From the NCBI GenBank assembly GCA_029204225.1, contig CM055112.1, forward strand, positions 23,450,392-23,514,391: a DNA stretch of 64,000 nucleotides, given 5' to 3'. The position numbers and the translations under genes were made by a program. The stretch is from Diphasiastrum complanatum. Lineage: Eukaryota; Streptophyta; Lycopodiopsida; Lycopodiales; Lycopodiaceae. Position 1 is the stretch's first letter. Every line of letters starts with the position of its first letter. This document shows positions 53,519 through 63,249 of this stretch, one piece after another. The notes under the pieces are model-generated. The model ran no database searches. It was not told the DNA's origin and saw only the letters and a program-made list of their open reading frames with translations.

Positions 53519-55336
53519 TTTGTGTTGTGATGTGAGAGTGAGATAGAAATCCGAGGGTTTGAGCTCCAAATAATCCTACAATCACAAAATAACATAGTCT
53601 CCTTGAGGTGATGCCTCAATCCCCTTCTCCAAAACACCTGTACACAACCAACAACAAAATGACAGAGTTTGGATGCATCATCCCTCAATCCTCCGGTAGA
53701 GGGGCGCATTTTCACTTATATAGACAGTGGAGAGTCCTTCCAAAATGAGTGAGGTGTCAAGTGCAAGTGCATGAGGTGTGAGGAAGACTCTAATTTGACT
53801 TAGGGTGAAGTGGAGTGCATGGATGAGGTGTATTAGTTAGAGAGGGTGATTGGGTGATGTGTATTAGCTTGGGAGAGTTATTATGGTGATTTGGCATAAG
53901 AAGAGAGAGTGTAGGAGGGCGTCCCATTCTAGGTGTCAAATTGCCTAGAATGCATGAGGAAAAGTAGGTGGGAGGTAGGTGGTACAAGGTTCCAACTTGA
54001 CTTTTAATTACATATAATATTACATGGTTACAACTTGGGAATTCACCCAAGTGCAATCTTCCTAAGAAAGAGCCAAGGTATATGTCCATCTTGTATTTGC
54101 ATAATGTCCATCAATTCCTAGGCCCTTTTTTCTAGAGGTTGCCCATCCTTAATCATGTTCATTGGCACTTATTTTCCAGAGGTTGCCCATCCTCAATCAT
54201 GGTGGAACAAGTCACTAGGGTGATCAGACCCTAAGTCTTGTCCTGTTCTTTATAGACATCTCTGAGCCTTCATTATAGACTTATAAATAAGCCTTCTTTA
54301 TAGACTCTACTGAGCCTTCATTATAGACATTGTCAAAAGCCTTCTTGTTTACTGTCTTTAAGCTTAGAAAGCTTCTGGATTCGATTCTTGTTCTTCTGGC
54401 ACTTTCTTGAGTACCTACAAATACCCTCAAAGAGAGATCAGTCCTTAAGCCCAGAGGACTTCTTATTATTGTTCAAATTCATCAGGTACGTTCATGTGTA
54501 CCTGCACATCCCTTCAAAGAAAAGGTCAATGTTCAAACTACCATCAAACATGGTTCATAGAAGATTCTTAGTTCTACAGGTGTCAATGTCTGTTACTGAA
54601 TTCATTAAAAAAATAAATTCATACAATATCCTAAAAGAATATTGATCATTGATAATTCTATATCATCGAAGTCTATCTGGGTTGGAAGTTGGGAAAGTCT
54701 TTATTACTTAGGAGCAATTTGTCTCTACAAATTACACCCCTCCAACACATAAAGCGTTGTCCTCAACGAAAATTTCTCAACTAAGAGTCTTAAATCTGTT
54801 AAAAATTTCTAGATATTCTGATACCAAACTGTGTTTATGTTAATTTCTTTCTCTCAGTTTTGATCTTATATGTAAGATCAGCTTTGGGTAAAGAGTCTTT
54901 TCTTCCTTGATCTAGCCCAGATCTCTTAATCTATGAAATCAGATTTGCTTACTGAATCTATCTCAGGTAGATCGAATCATTTCATTTTCATCCTGGGCTT
55001 TAGATTGCTCAAAAACAATTTCATAGTAAATTGTTTCTTTGGGGATTCAGGAATGAGATAGGATAAAGAGGTCTTAAAGTTTTCAGTCCCCATTCCTTCT
55101 TAGTATGTTGCCATACTAGTCATGGTTTTACATAATGTCTTAGGAGGTTTAACTTCCTATTCATGATTTCAAAAGATGCTTGAAATCTGGGTCCATCTTA
55201 ATTCAAGAAATTATTCTAAGAAGCAATACTTCTATACTCTAAACATGACCTTCTAGTTCTCTGCAAGTAGGCTTCCAGTGTTTCGTGGTCATCTGATTCT
55301 TCGTCATGCCTAGCAGGTGTCTTGGTCTTCTTGATC
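52502..55336 (-). repeat. 5' LTR of element G
   Basis: About 2.8 kb, including a 23-base poly-C run at 52701-52723, the GACATGCA minisatellite (53080-53400), a GA/GT tract (53467-53512) and a TATA box (53713-53722). Homology with the left LTR ends at GGTCTTCTTGATC (55336), after which an unrelated coding sequence begins. Confidence 0.65.
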
Positions 55337-55594
55337 GCCAATCTTTCTATCTATCGATCCTCCCAAAAAGCCCCTCAAATTTTTTTGTTGCTGCAGATTG
55401 GCGCTAAACACACTGGTAGCAAAACCCTGAAGCAGCCCATCTGATCCATTGAACATGATCCTTGGCGTCAGCCTTATACACCCCCAGCGATGCAGCTTCC
55501 TGTCATCTTCGGCTGGCTTATGATCACCATGCACACTTTTGGGAGAAGCCTCTATTTGTTTCGTCAATCCTAACTCCATCGCAACGGAAATCAC
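55337..55594 (-). pseudogene. Unknown exon truncated by element G
   Basis: A minus-strand frame starting at 55594 encodes MISVAMELGLTKQIEASPKS, RKLHRWGCIRLTPRIMFNG and GLLQGFATSVFSANLQQQ. It is unbiased in composition, GC-richer than its surroundings and free of stops, as expected for a host exon. It runs straight into LTR G at 55337, so the 3' part of the gene is cut off or displaced. The family is not recognised. Confidence 0.45.
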
Positions 55595-55783
55595 AGAGAA
55601 CAGAGAAAGAAGGAAAGTTGTGAGGCCAACAAACGCCTGTGTATTTTGGAGGCTGTATTTTAGAGGCTATATTTTTTTAAAACATTTTTTTAGCCTTTCT
55701 CTTTGCAAAAACGCGACATTTCTCACGGGTAGAGCGTGACATTTTTGGCAGCACTGGGTTAATTTTTTGACAGCAACCCTTAC

Positions 55784-55802
55784 ACTCTCTCTCTCTCTCT
55801 CT

Positions 55803-55864
<62 letters not shown>

Positions 55865-56050
55865 TATACATACATACATACATACATACATATACATATG
55901 TATATATATACATATACTTATATGTATGTATATGTATGTATATGTATATGTTTATATATCTATGTATGTATGTATATGTGTGTATGTATGTATATGTATA
56001 TGTATGTATGTATGTATATGTGTGTGTGTATGTATGTATATATATATATA
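55784..56050. repeat. Compound (CT)n-(TA)n-(TACA/TATG)n microsatellite
   Basis: (CT)n 55784-55803, (TA)n about 55806-55855, then ACATAC, TATG and TATA mixtures to 56050. Long Tyr-Ile and Tyr-Thr ORFs on both strands come from it. Confidence 0.95.
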
Positions 56051-56080
56051 CTTGTAAAGAGTGCCCGTTGTTGACGGGCA
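56051..56080 (-). repeat. Hairpin terminus, copy 3, next to (TA)n
   Basis: On the minus strand GCCCGTCAACAACGGGC, then ACTCTTTACAAG, then TATATATA. It is the same terminal structure as copies 1 and 2 with two changes. The repeat unit X2 lies directly inside it. Confidence 0.6.
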
Positions 56081-56447
56081 ATGGAGGCCGACCTTCATAG
56101 AAATGCATTTTTATTTCCACCTTTCTCGTGGAAAGTCTGATAATTTTAAAAAAAAAATACAACACCTTTCAAATTTTTGATAATGAAAGTCTCATGTGTT
56201 TAACACCTTTCACCATGAAAGTATGTACATGCACTTCAAAATACTATGTGTGTTGGTAAAGGATAATTTGAATTTGGAGTGGGCCCCTTAGATGCATGCA
56301 TAGGGAGGAGGGCCATGCATCCTTTTCCCCATGCATGCATCCTCCTCCCCAAGTTTTTTAGTTAGAAAAATCTCATGCATGGGTGAGGGGAGGAGCATGC
56401 ATGGTGCACCCATACCCATGCACAAAAGTGTACATAAGTTTATATCT
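56081..56447 (-). repeat. Hairpin-rich repeat unit, copy X2, complete between two (TA)n tracts
   Basis: Reverse-complement copy of 48552-48880, extending further to the hairpin terminus. The unit is bounded on both sides by (TA)n. It contains the same CTCCTCCCC/GGGGAGGAG inverted pair, slightly decayed. Confidence 0.75.
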
Positions 56448-56448
56448 A

Positions 56449-56507
<59 letters not shown>
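56448..56507. repeat. (TA)n microsatellite
   Basis: About 27 TA units after TATCTATC, on the far side of repeat unit X2. Confidence 0.98.
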
Positions 56508-56511
<4 letters not shown>

Positions 56512-57105
56512 TTGCGCAAACAAATAGAGTTGGCGTTTATATCTTGATGTTTCCACTCAATAAATGTTTACTTTTAATTGAGAATTCATGAAATTTTACT
56601 AAACCAGCTCAAATTACATCATGTCCTAGTGTTCAAATTTCTACCACCTTTTATGCATAGGTAGTTTCCATTTGCTGTATGACAGCCATGTCCACACGTG
56701 AGAACAATGCCTAGTATTTTTGCCATATAGGATGCTATTGTTACATTTTCCACCAACAAAATTATGGACTAGTGCATGTCTTTAAATTTTCCACGTGATT
56801 CAAAAGCCCAAAAATTTGTATGGGATGCTAATATTAGATATAAACAAAAGCTTCCAACCTTGTTTTAAACAACTATGTAGGTATCTTTACAATAGGTACA
56901 AATTACAAAGTATGCATGTCTAATCCTTTGAAAAATCCATATGATATGTGATATTTGTGATCAATATTTGTTTGAGATTTGAAATGTAGATTTCATTGTT
57001 GTTAGTTAGCAAATGAACTTGGAATTTGAAATAATTTGATTCACAACTAATGCGACTATGATTTTGTATTTCCAAAATTTTGTTGACCAATATAAACAAA
57101 ATGGA
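56508..57105. other. Stretch with no gene seen
   Basis: AT-rich, without repeats or a frame of interest. Confidence 0.4.
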
Positions 57106-57426
57106 TCATAATTTATGTGTTGCAAAATTCATGTTCATGATGTATTCAAAATACACATCTATAGAATGAATGTTTGCATGGTAGGTTTTAAATTTTTCAT
57201 TTGAGAGAAGAAGTTTATGCCACCACAATGCATCTTCTTGGATTTTGTAAATTTTTGTGATATTTGTGATATCTTCCCATGACCAAGCAAAACTCTCTCC
57301 AAAATATGTGCCCAATACCATAAAAATATACATTTTGAAAAAATCCTTAAATCTGTGTCCAGACCATATACCAACTGCCTGTAGAGTGCCTTGCATGAAA
57401 AAAAACTCAATGAACTGGAAGAACAA
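57106..57426 (-). pseudogene. Unassigned coding remnant (minus)
   Basis: The frame encodes LQAVGIWSGHRFKDFFKMYI, FMVLGTYFGESFAWSWEDI and ALWWHKLLLSNEKFKTYHAN, protein-like in composition with Trp and Gly pairs. No family is recognised. It stops at 57106 without a visible splice signal. A second minus frame overlapping it is probably a shadow. Confidence 0.3.
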
Positions 57427-57491
57427 TTAGTTGCACCCAAAATTGCTTTTCTCCAGCTAAAAGATCAGACAACTAGGTGTAACAAGAAGTA

Positions 57492-58006
57492 TTGTCAAAT
57501 GTTGTTGCAAATCTTGAAAAAATTCAAACTATGCTTTCTCGCATAATAGATGAAGAAGCATCTGAGGAAAAAAAAACTCGAGTACAAATCAAATTCTGTG
57601 ATGGGACAAGTTCAACCTCTACAGATTATGATTTACTTGTTTCATTTGTCCCAAACCTTATATGCTACAATAAATGTACAAGGGGACCCAACTTGGATAT
57701 CACACCACCAAACTATGCATCCATACACTTGTTTCCAAAAAACAATCCATTTTTTCTACACTTGATTCGAATGATGAGGACCCCATTGAAACTGACAAAA
57801 TTGTGTATCCATTTCATTGTACAAAACACATCGTCGATTATGAAATTACATACAAGGCCATTGCACCTTGTGAAAAACACAATCTTGTTAGCCTATTCCA
57901 AGATATAAATGTAGAAGAGCTAAACTTTTCAACTCTATATTTCAGACACCCAAGACAAACACCAGTGAATGCTTTTTCCACATACCAAGCTTTGGACAAA
58001 TGGTAA
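57492..58006 (+). pseudogene. Unassigned coding remnant (plus) with frameshift
   Basis: The first frame encodes SNVVANLEKIQTMLSRIIDE, EEKKTRVQIKFCDGTSSTST and DYDLLVSFVPNLICYNK. After a shift near 57765 the reading continues as LDSNDEDPIETDKIVYPFHC, KHNLVSLFQDINVEELNF and HPRQTPVNAFSTYQALDKW. Both halves look like real protein and join at one point, which suggests an old gene with one indel. It lies head to head with the minus-strand remnant, 65 bp away. Confidence 0.4.
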
Positions 58007-58565
58007 TTACAACACTACAAACATACATTTGCTCAACATACCATGAACATATTTTTTGAAGTGCTAAAAATCATTATACACCAATTACACACAATTTCAA
58101 GCAACAAGATTTATCTAAAAAAAAATACATAATTTCAAGCAACAAGAAAAAGACTTTAAACCCTCTATTGAACTTGAGAACATGTTCCTTGTTAGTAACA
58201 GCACCCTTGGCAAAACAAGTTACAAATTTAGATGTGATGATTAAATAGCATAAACTAAAGAGTAGGCCAAGTCAATAACCATAACTTTGTCCATATTGAT
58301 AACCTTGGCAAATCAAATTACAGATTTGGATGTCTTATTTAAAGAGCCTCAATTAAAGAGGAAGTTAAGGCTACTAAGATGGTGAAGTCATGAAAGCTTT
58401 GTGATTGCAAAACACTTTTCATCCAAATCACAATACACATATGATAGTATTCTATTTTATATCAGTTGATTTTTTTTCTTCCTGTAACAACTTGATCAAA
58501 GCACATTTCATCAACTAACTTACAATTCATATATTCGATAGTCCATTTTTGTTTTCTATCATCCA
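58007..58565. other. Stretch with no gene seen
   Basis: AT-rich. A short near-duplication (AATTTCAAGCAACAAGA at about 58092 and 58131; CTTGGCAAA(A/T)CAA at about 58207 and 58305) is the only structure noticed. Confidence 0.4.
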
Positions 58566-58640
58566 AGGGTTGGCTCACTTGGTCAGCTTGGCGTCCAAAG
58601 TTTCTTTGGTCCCAAGTTCAAGCCTCCCTTGAAACCAAGA
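58566..58640 (+). mobile_element. tRNA-like SINE head (Pol III A and B boxes)
   Basis: AGGGTTGGCTCACTTGGTCA contains an A-box-like TGGCTCACTTGG (58571-58582). GGTCCCAAGTTCAAGCCTCC contains a B-box-like AGTTCAAGCC (58615-58624). Spacing (about 33 nt) fits an internal RNA polymerase III promoter. It cannot fold into a regular tRNA, so a tRNA-derived SINE head is more likely than a tRNA gene. The 3' end of the element is not identified. Confidence 0.45.
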
Positions 58641-60984
58641 TGCATCGTTTTCTAATGTTTCAAATGTCTCGCATATATTTACCAAGTGGAGTGCCCTTCA
58701 TCTAGGAATACTTTTCATTGATTATTAATTTGAACGAATCTAAGCATTTTTGAATTCCATGATGGATGTCCATTGCTATTTTCTAAATCCAAATAGACAA
58801 TATTCTTAATTTGAATTTCATTTAGATTACCACACCATTTCATTTTGATAGCTTTTATAGTTTGTCTATTTTTTCTTTAGCCCAAATAGATCTTGTATCC
58901 TTTGCCTTGCACAAGCTGCAAAAAGTCATTTCAATTTAAAAAAAATAAAGATGTAAGACAACAATTTGATTTTATTTTTTAATCCAATGTTCATCCCAAT
59001 GCAAGTTAATACGCAACCTCTTGATGTGTATAGAGTATAAACACCAAATCTTATTTTTAATTTATATATTTGTTGATTAATGTATTAGCATATACAATTT
59101 TTGGGTGAGTTGTAGTTACTATTTGGGTTTGTATCAAGAGTGCCATGTCATTAACATATATTGTTTTAGTACCAAATGTTTGAGGTAATCAATGATTTAG
59201 ATTAGCCATATAAAGTGTCTTGTAGATCAAGTTATGAGGTGTACTAAAAGAAAGACAAAAAAAAGTGCACCAATTAATAGATTTATGTAGTTTGAGTAAG
59301 CAATCATTTAGATATGATCGTGTGATCTTTGGTAAGTTGGTTGGCAATTTAATCTTTAGATGGGTAAGTCTTCATTTTGAAAGTTATGGATGGCTATGCT
59401 TCTTGGTATTTTTAACCCAGGACATTATAGAGAATAGAACCTGGTTAGATTGAGCCAAACTCAAGCACAATATACCAACTCACCATGTGGGAGAAAAAAG
59501 GTTATGAATATGGAAAAACATTAATTAACAATCTTTTTTGTGCAAAAATTAGATTTGAAAATGTGACATTTCATAAGCTCATTCATGCCTATGTGTATGT
59601 TTTTGTCCAAAGGATACATGAAAAGAATTTGACAAAATGATCGAAAAGACGTGCTACAATCAAATGTGTGACTAAGTTTAATATCCATTGATTTGAAAAG
59701 ACCCAAGTAACTAAAATATTTTGACAGTTCAACCAATGACAATTGTAAGCATTAATTATATATTATATAGTCATTATATACAATAATTTTAAGGTTAGAC
59801 CTAAAGTCCATAAAATTATACTTGGGATGTCACAACGATTGTGTGGATTGTTCTTAGAAAAACTTTATTGGAAGGTTTTCGAATAAATTTGTTACTTCGA
59901 TCTAAATTCTAGCATGGTCTTCTTTCACGAAATTTACTTTTTTGATATTTTGGCTTTTGTTTTTCTATCTTAAAACTTATCAGCTTGAAGTGAAACCATG
60001 AGTCACTAGCTCAAGGTGCTGGTTTCATTAGGAGAGCAGGTTGATATGAAGGATGTAATCTGATTATGTCGGTGAAACCATGGAACCTCCTGTAACAAAT
60101 GTAGTAATAGTGAGGGCTTTTCAAGGGTATCATATCATCTTATCCTTGAACTAGTTGATTGGTAGGTGTGAGTAGGATCTCCAAGGTTTACATGATTCGG
60201 TAGATGGAGATGTATTGATATCCCACAACCAAGGCATCTACTTATGGTTTCTTATCAACAAAAATCTATGTTCTTTGTGTTTTACAAGCACCTATGACTG
60301 TATCATGAATCAACGAAGAAGTGTGTTGTGCTGTGTCTGGGATCACTTCCTCTCTAGAACTCTGTTTATATCTCTCAAGTAGTGCAGCATATTCCATACA
60401 CTTCCGATGTTGAATTCCCAGAACGTATCAAAGCATCTTCTTCTGCATGCTTGATCTCCGAATCTGATATTTTCTAACATTTGATACTTCAAACTTTTAA
60501 AACTTCAGCTACTGAGAATGTAACTATAAACTCCCAGCTCAAATGAAGATTAAATAACAGAAATTTTCCTACTTATTTTATGCTGGTACCATTCACTGAT
60601 GGCAACCAATAACTGAGAACCAAAATATTTACTAAAGGTTCATTCTAAAGAAATCACATTAGCAGATAGTCTCAATCAACATGCACAACACAAGACTATC
60701 CATTTCAAACATGGCATTTAAATCGCTCAAAGGTCCAAATTTGGTAGCAACACCATCTCTGGATACAGTCAACTTGGGCACTAATAAGTTTTACTGCACG
60801 ACAGCACAACACAGTTATATTTTAGAAGAATCATGTAGGCAGAAGAAAGAATGTACTAAAAGAGCACTGTCATAGAGGTTGAAGATTGCTAACTACCACA
60901 TTAAGTGACAAGATTTGATTGCACTAGAAGCTATTCAGACACAAATGGATACCAAATAGACTTGAAATATGGATAGCACCTCAC
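58641..60984. other. Stretch with no gene supported; right end is 14-3-3 3' region
   Basis: No convincing coding sequence. Short ORFs at 59265, 59521 and 60681 show no family motif. From about 60600 rightwards the sequence may hold the last small exon or 3' untranslated region of the 14-3-3 gene, but no poly(A) site was assigned. Confidence 0.4.
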
Positions 60985-61034
60985 CTCTCCATCTTCATCC
61001 CTAATAGCATCATCTCCCTTGGTTAGCTCATCAC
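60985..61034 (-). CDS. 14-3-3 exon E (acidic tail)
   Basis: Acceptor TGCTACAG, donor-like GAG/GTGAGG. It encodes [17 protein letters not shown], the acidic C-terminal tail. If the donor is not used, reading runs on 18 codons (VRCYPYFKSIWYPFVSE) to a stop; if it is used, a last small exon lies further left and was not identified. Confidence 0.75.
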
Positions 61035-62518
61035 CTGTAGCAGAAAATTTCCTTCATGACAAGTTGCTATCGTCTTTCACATCACAGATTCATAAAGCTG
61101 GTCGCTTTCAAACTGCTGCACATTGAGCTATCTAATGGTGCTATTTGATTACAAAACCTTTTTATTATGTTTCTAATAACTTTAGTTTGTTCCAGTCCAA
61201 ATTCACTAAAACAAAGGGCCAATAAAAAGTTTTCAAGTTCCCACCCTTGTAAGAATAGAGCCCATCATTATGAGATGTGTTACACACATCAGAAGTAAGG
61301 AACATGACCTTGGTCAAAAGGATAATGCAGAAAAACATCTTTGTATATAGACTTTCTGCTAAAGCAACTCTACCTCCATCTTCCTGTAGATCAGATTGCC
61401 AAAGCGTAAGATTATCGCGCAGAAGTTGCATTATCAAGGTGCTATCTTTATACGACTCCTCACTTAGCGTGTCAAGCTCTGCTATCGCCTCATCAAATGC
61501 TTGTTTTGCCAAGTGACATGCTCTGTTGTCCAATGATCAATAGCTATAATCACCAAAGCTGGAAGAAACATAAAGCTGCAGGAGTTCACAACTATAATAT
61601 CCTCTCTTAAATAAAACACTGATGTAGGAGTGACAATTAGGGAGCCTACCGCTCAGGGGAGTTCAGTATCTCGTAGTAAAATACAGAAAAATTCAGTGCC
61701 AACCCAAGCCTGATAGGGTGTGTTGGCGCCAAATCGGTCCCAGCGTATTCGAAGCAGCCTGCATGATTTGCCAGATACAAAAGGGCAAGGGCACAATTAG
61801 GACGAAAAACTTCTAGCCGAAATTGCTGCTGCCTCCTTAACCATCACCACAATACAAGAGAGGAACAACATAAGGTATGTGGAAAAGCACCTGATATGCT
61901 TTAAAAGAATGATCTGCAGCTTCTTTTCTCTCACTCCCACTTTTAAACTCCGCTAAGTAACGATAGTAGTCACCTTTCCTGTAGATCGTAAAAACATTAA
62001 ACCTGTCTGAAACTAAAAAATAAGTTGTTTCTTAGCATGCTTACTACCAGATTATGATTTCAGAATGAGCAGTCAGAAGTTTTTTGCAAGGTAGGCGAGT
62101 TCTAACTTGATGCAGGAATGCAATAGAAGAATTTAAATAGCAAAGAAGCAACGCTGGACTGTGCAAACTTTAACACTGATAAAGAAAGATGTAAAAAAAG
62201 ATAAGGGATTACATTTTGTAGTAAAATACTGTCGACTCTCCAGTGCCTGATGATGGAATAAGATGCTCATCTATGATCGTCAATATGTCCTGACAAATTT
62301 TTGAAAGTTCCTCCTCCACTTTCTGGCGATAGTCTCGAATTCGCTTCACATTCAGCTCATTGCCCTTCCCTCTTCCTTTTGTTCAATGGATGACATAATC
62401 CGCCAGGAAGCCCTTCTTGCCCCAATCACATTTTTGTAACCAACAGATAGTAGGTTTCTCTCTTCAACCGTCAACTCTACATCCAATTTGGCAACCTTTT
62501 TCATAGATTCAACCATTT
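60985..62518 (-). CDS. 14-3-3 protein gene, epsilon-like, five exons seen, two frame breaks
   Basis: Exons on the minus strand: 62213-62518, 61891-61978, 61650-61758, 61374-61522, 60985-61034. All but the first (acceptor only) have AG acceptors, and GT donors follow each. 14-3-3 proteins are dimeric adaptors that bind phosphoserine/threonine clients in cytosol and nucleus. Signature words are present: [47 protein letters not shown] and [26 protein letters not shown] and the early intron point to the epsilon group. The N-terminal exon (AKL-EQAERY-type helix) was not found to the right within the window; it may lie beyond it. Two single-base losses relative to the family interrupt the frame (see exon entries). 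It is either a young pseudogene or sequencing indels. Confidence 0.85.
61374..61522 (-). CDS. 14-3-3 exon D (helices 8-9)
   Basis: Acceptor GACAACAG, donor GTAGAG. It encodes [40 protein letters not shown] and WQSDLQEDG, the most conserved C-terminal block and client-groove helix. No break. Confidence 0.9.
61650..61758 (-). CDS. 14-3-3 exon C with frame break near its start
   Basis: Acceptor CATGCAG, donor GTAGGC. It begins AASNTLG in the frame set by exon B, but the rest ([20 protein letters not shown] and YEILNSPER) is in a frame one base off, so one base is missing around 61737 (minus GGGACCGATTTG). The split Arg codon CG+A joins exon D. Confidence 0.85.
61891..61978 (-). CDS. 14-3-3 exon B
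   Basis: Acceptor GATCTACAG, donor GTGCTT. The split Met codon (AT+G) gives [20 protein letters not shown], then [10 protein letters not shown], in perfect agreement with the family and with no break. Confidence 0.9.
62213..62518 (-). CDS. 14-3-3 exon A (helices 2-5) with frame break
   Basis: Acceptor TTGTCACAG, then AAATGGTTGAATC, entering in phase with a preceding exon that must supply the first base of a Glu codon. The frame is open through [19 protein letters not shown]. At 62374-62384 (minus GGGAAGGGCAATGAG) one base is missing, which leads to a stop. One base more would give the usual GN-E continuation, and the alternate frame then reads [36 protein letters not shown] and ESTVFYYKM. 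Donor GTAATC. Confidence 0.85.
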
Positions 62519-63249
62519 CTGTGACAAGAAACATTCAACAGATCAGAAGGCGATGGAGTTACCAATCCGAAATAATCAACAATTACCACTGCCATGCTTG
62601 GCGTCTTCAAAAGGCCCTGATTCTAGATCAACATCAAGATCGAACAAGTTCGTGAGCTTGTAATCATAAAAACTCGAAATTGGATACCAGACAATAGTAA
62701 ATATTCTCCAAAACAAACCTCAGATAAGAGGTTCAGATCCAACGACAGATTGCCATTATGGTTTGGTTATGATTGGCTGTAATTTGTACTTTGGAAGGGG
62801 TTAAAGCACTAAGATGTCCATAAACTTTCACGTTGTGAATCTACCAATAGACAGCAGCAGACAAGCCTACAAAATGTTGTCTATAAGACAATCATGACAG
62901 ATCTTCAAGATCTATGAGAAAGCAACCTATTGAGGCTACCAATATCTACCCACACTTCATTTTGTCCATCTGAGAACAAAGTCACATTTGCAGAAATTAC
63001 TGAGCACTTAATGATGTACACAGCAAAATGGCAAAATTCTTCCAAAATGCTGTGCTGTGCTCACAGAAAAAAGGTGGGGCAACAAAGCTGTGAACTGCAG
63101 AAAGCTCAAAATCACAGGCAATCCAAGAGCACGAATGACGATACAAAAATCTACAAGACTTTTCACAGTATGTTTACAAGCACAACATGATATACCTATT
63201 GTCAGCCAAAATGCCAGAAAAACAAAATAAAAAAGATTGCAACCAGAAA
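62519..63249. other. Upstream intron/flank of the 14-3-3 gene
   Basis: No exon with the expected N-terminal helix was found on the minus strand. The open piece around 62580-62700 (KLTNLFDLDVDLESGPFED) does not fit the family. ORFs at 62930 and 63008 show no motif. Confidence 0.4.

Larger units (their letters stand above)
49806..55336 (-). mobile_element. Giant-LTR element G with a ~136-bp interior
   Basis: Two direct repeats, 49806-52365 and 52727-55336 (right copy extended to 52502), are highly similar over about 2.55 kb. Between them lies an initiator tRNA-Met primer site in minus orientation (52485-52497). Each repeat has a TATATAAG box on the minus strand. The right repeat is therefore read as the 5' LTR (about 2.8 kb), the left as the 3' LTR truncated at a poly-C run, with only about 136 bp of interior. 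No gag or pol is present. A tandem duplication of a 2.9-kb unit is the alternative reading. Confidence 0.6.

Noticed and set aside
55310..55336. C-terminal residues GDQEDQDTC as part of the 55337-55594 exon
   Set aside because: These bases belong to the LTR repeat shared with 52340-52365, so they are a fusion across the insertion edge.
55677..56165. 162-codon minus-strand Tyr-Ile/Tyr-Thr ORF and its plus-strand partner
   Set aside because: Both are products of (TA)n and (TACA)n microsatellite sequence.
58566..58640. Functional tRNA gene
   Set aside because: A and B boxes are present, but no acceptor stem or anticodon arm can be formed; a SINE head fits better.
62580..62700. Candidate N-terminal 14-3-3 exon (KLTNLFDLDVDLESGPFED)
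   Set aside because: It does not match the conserved first helix of the family and lacks suitable splice phase.
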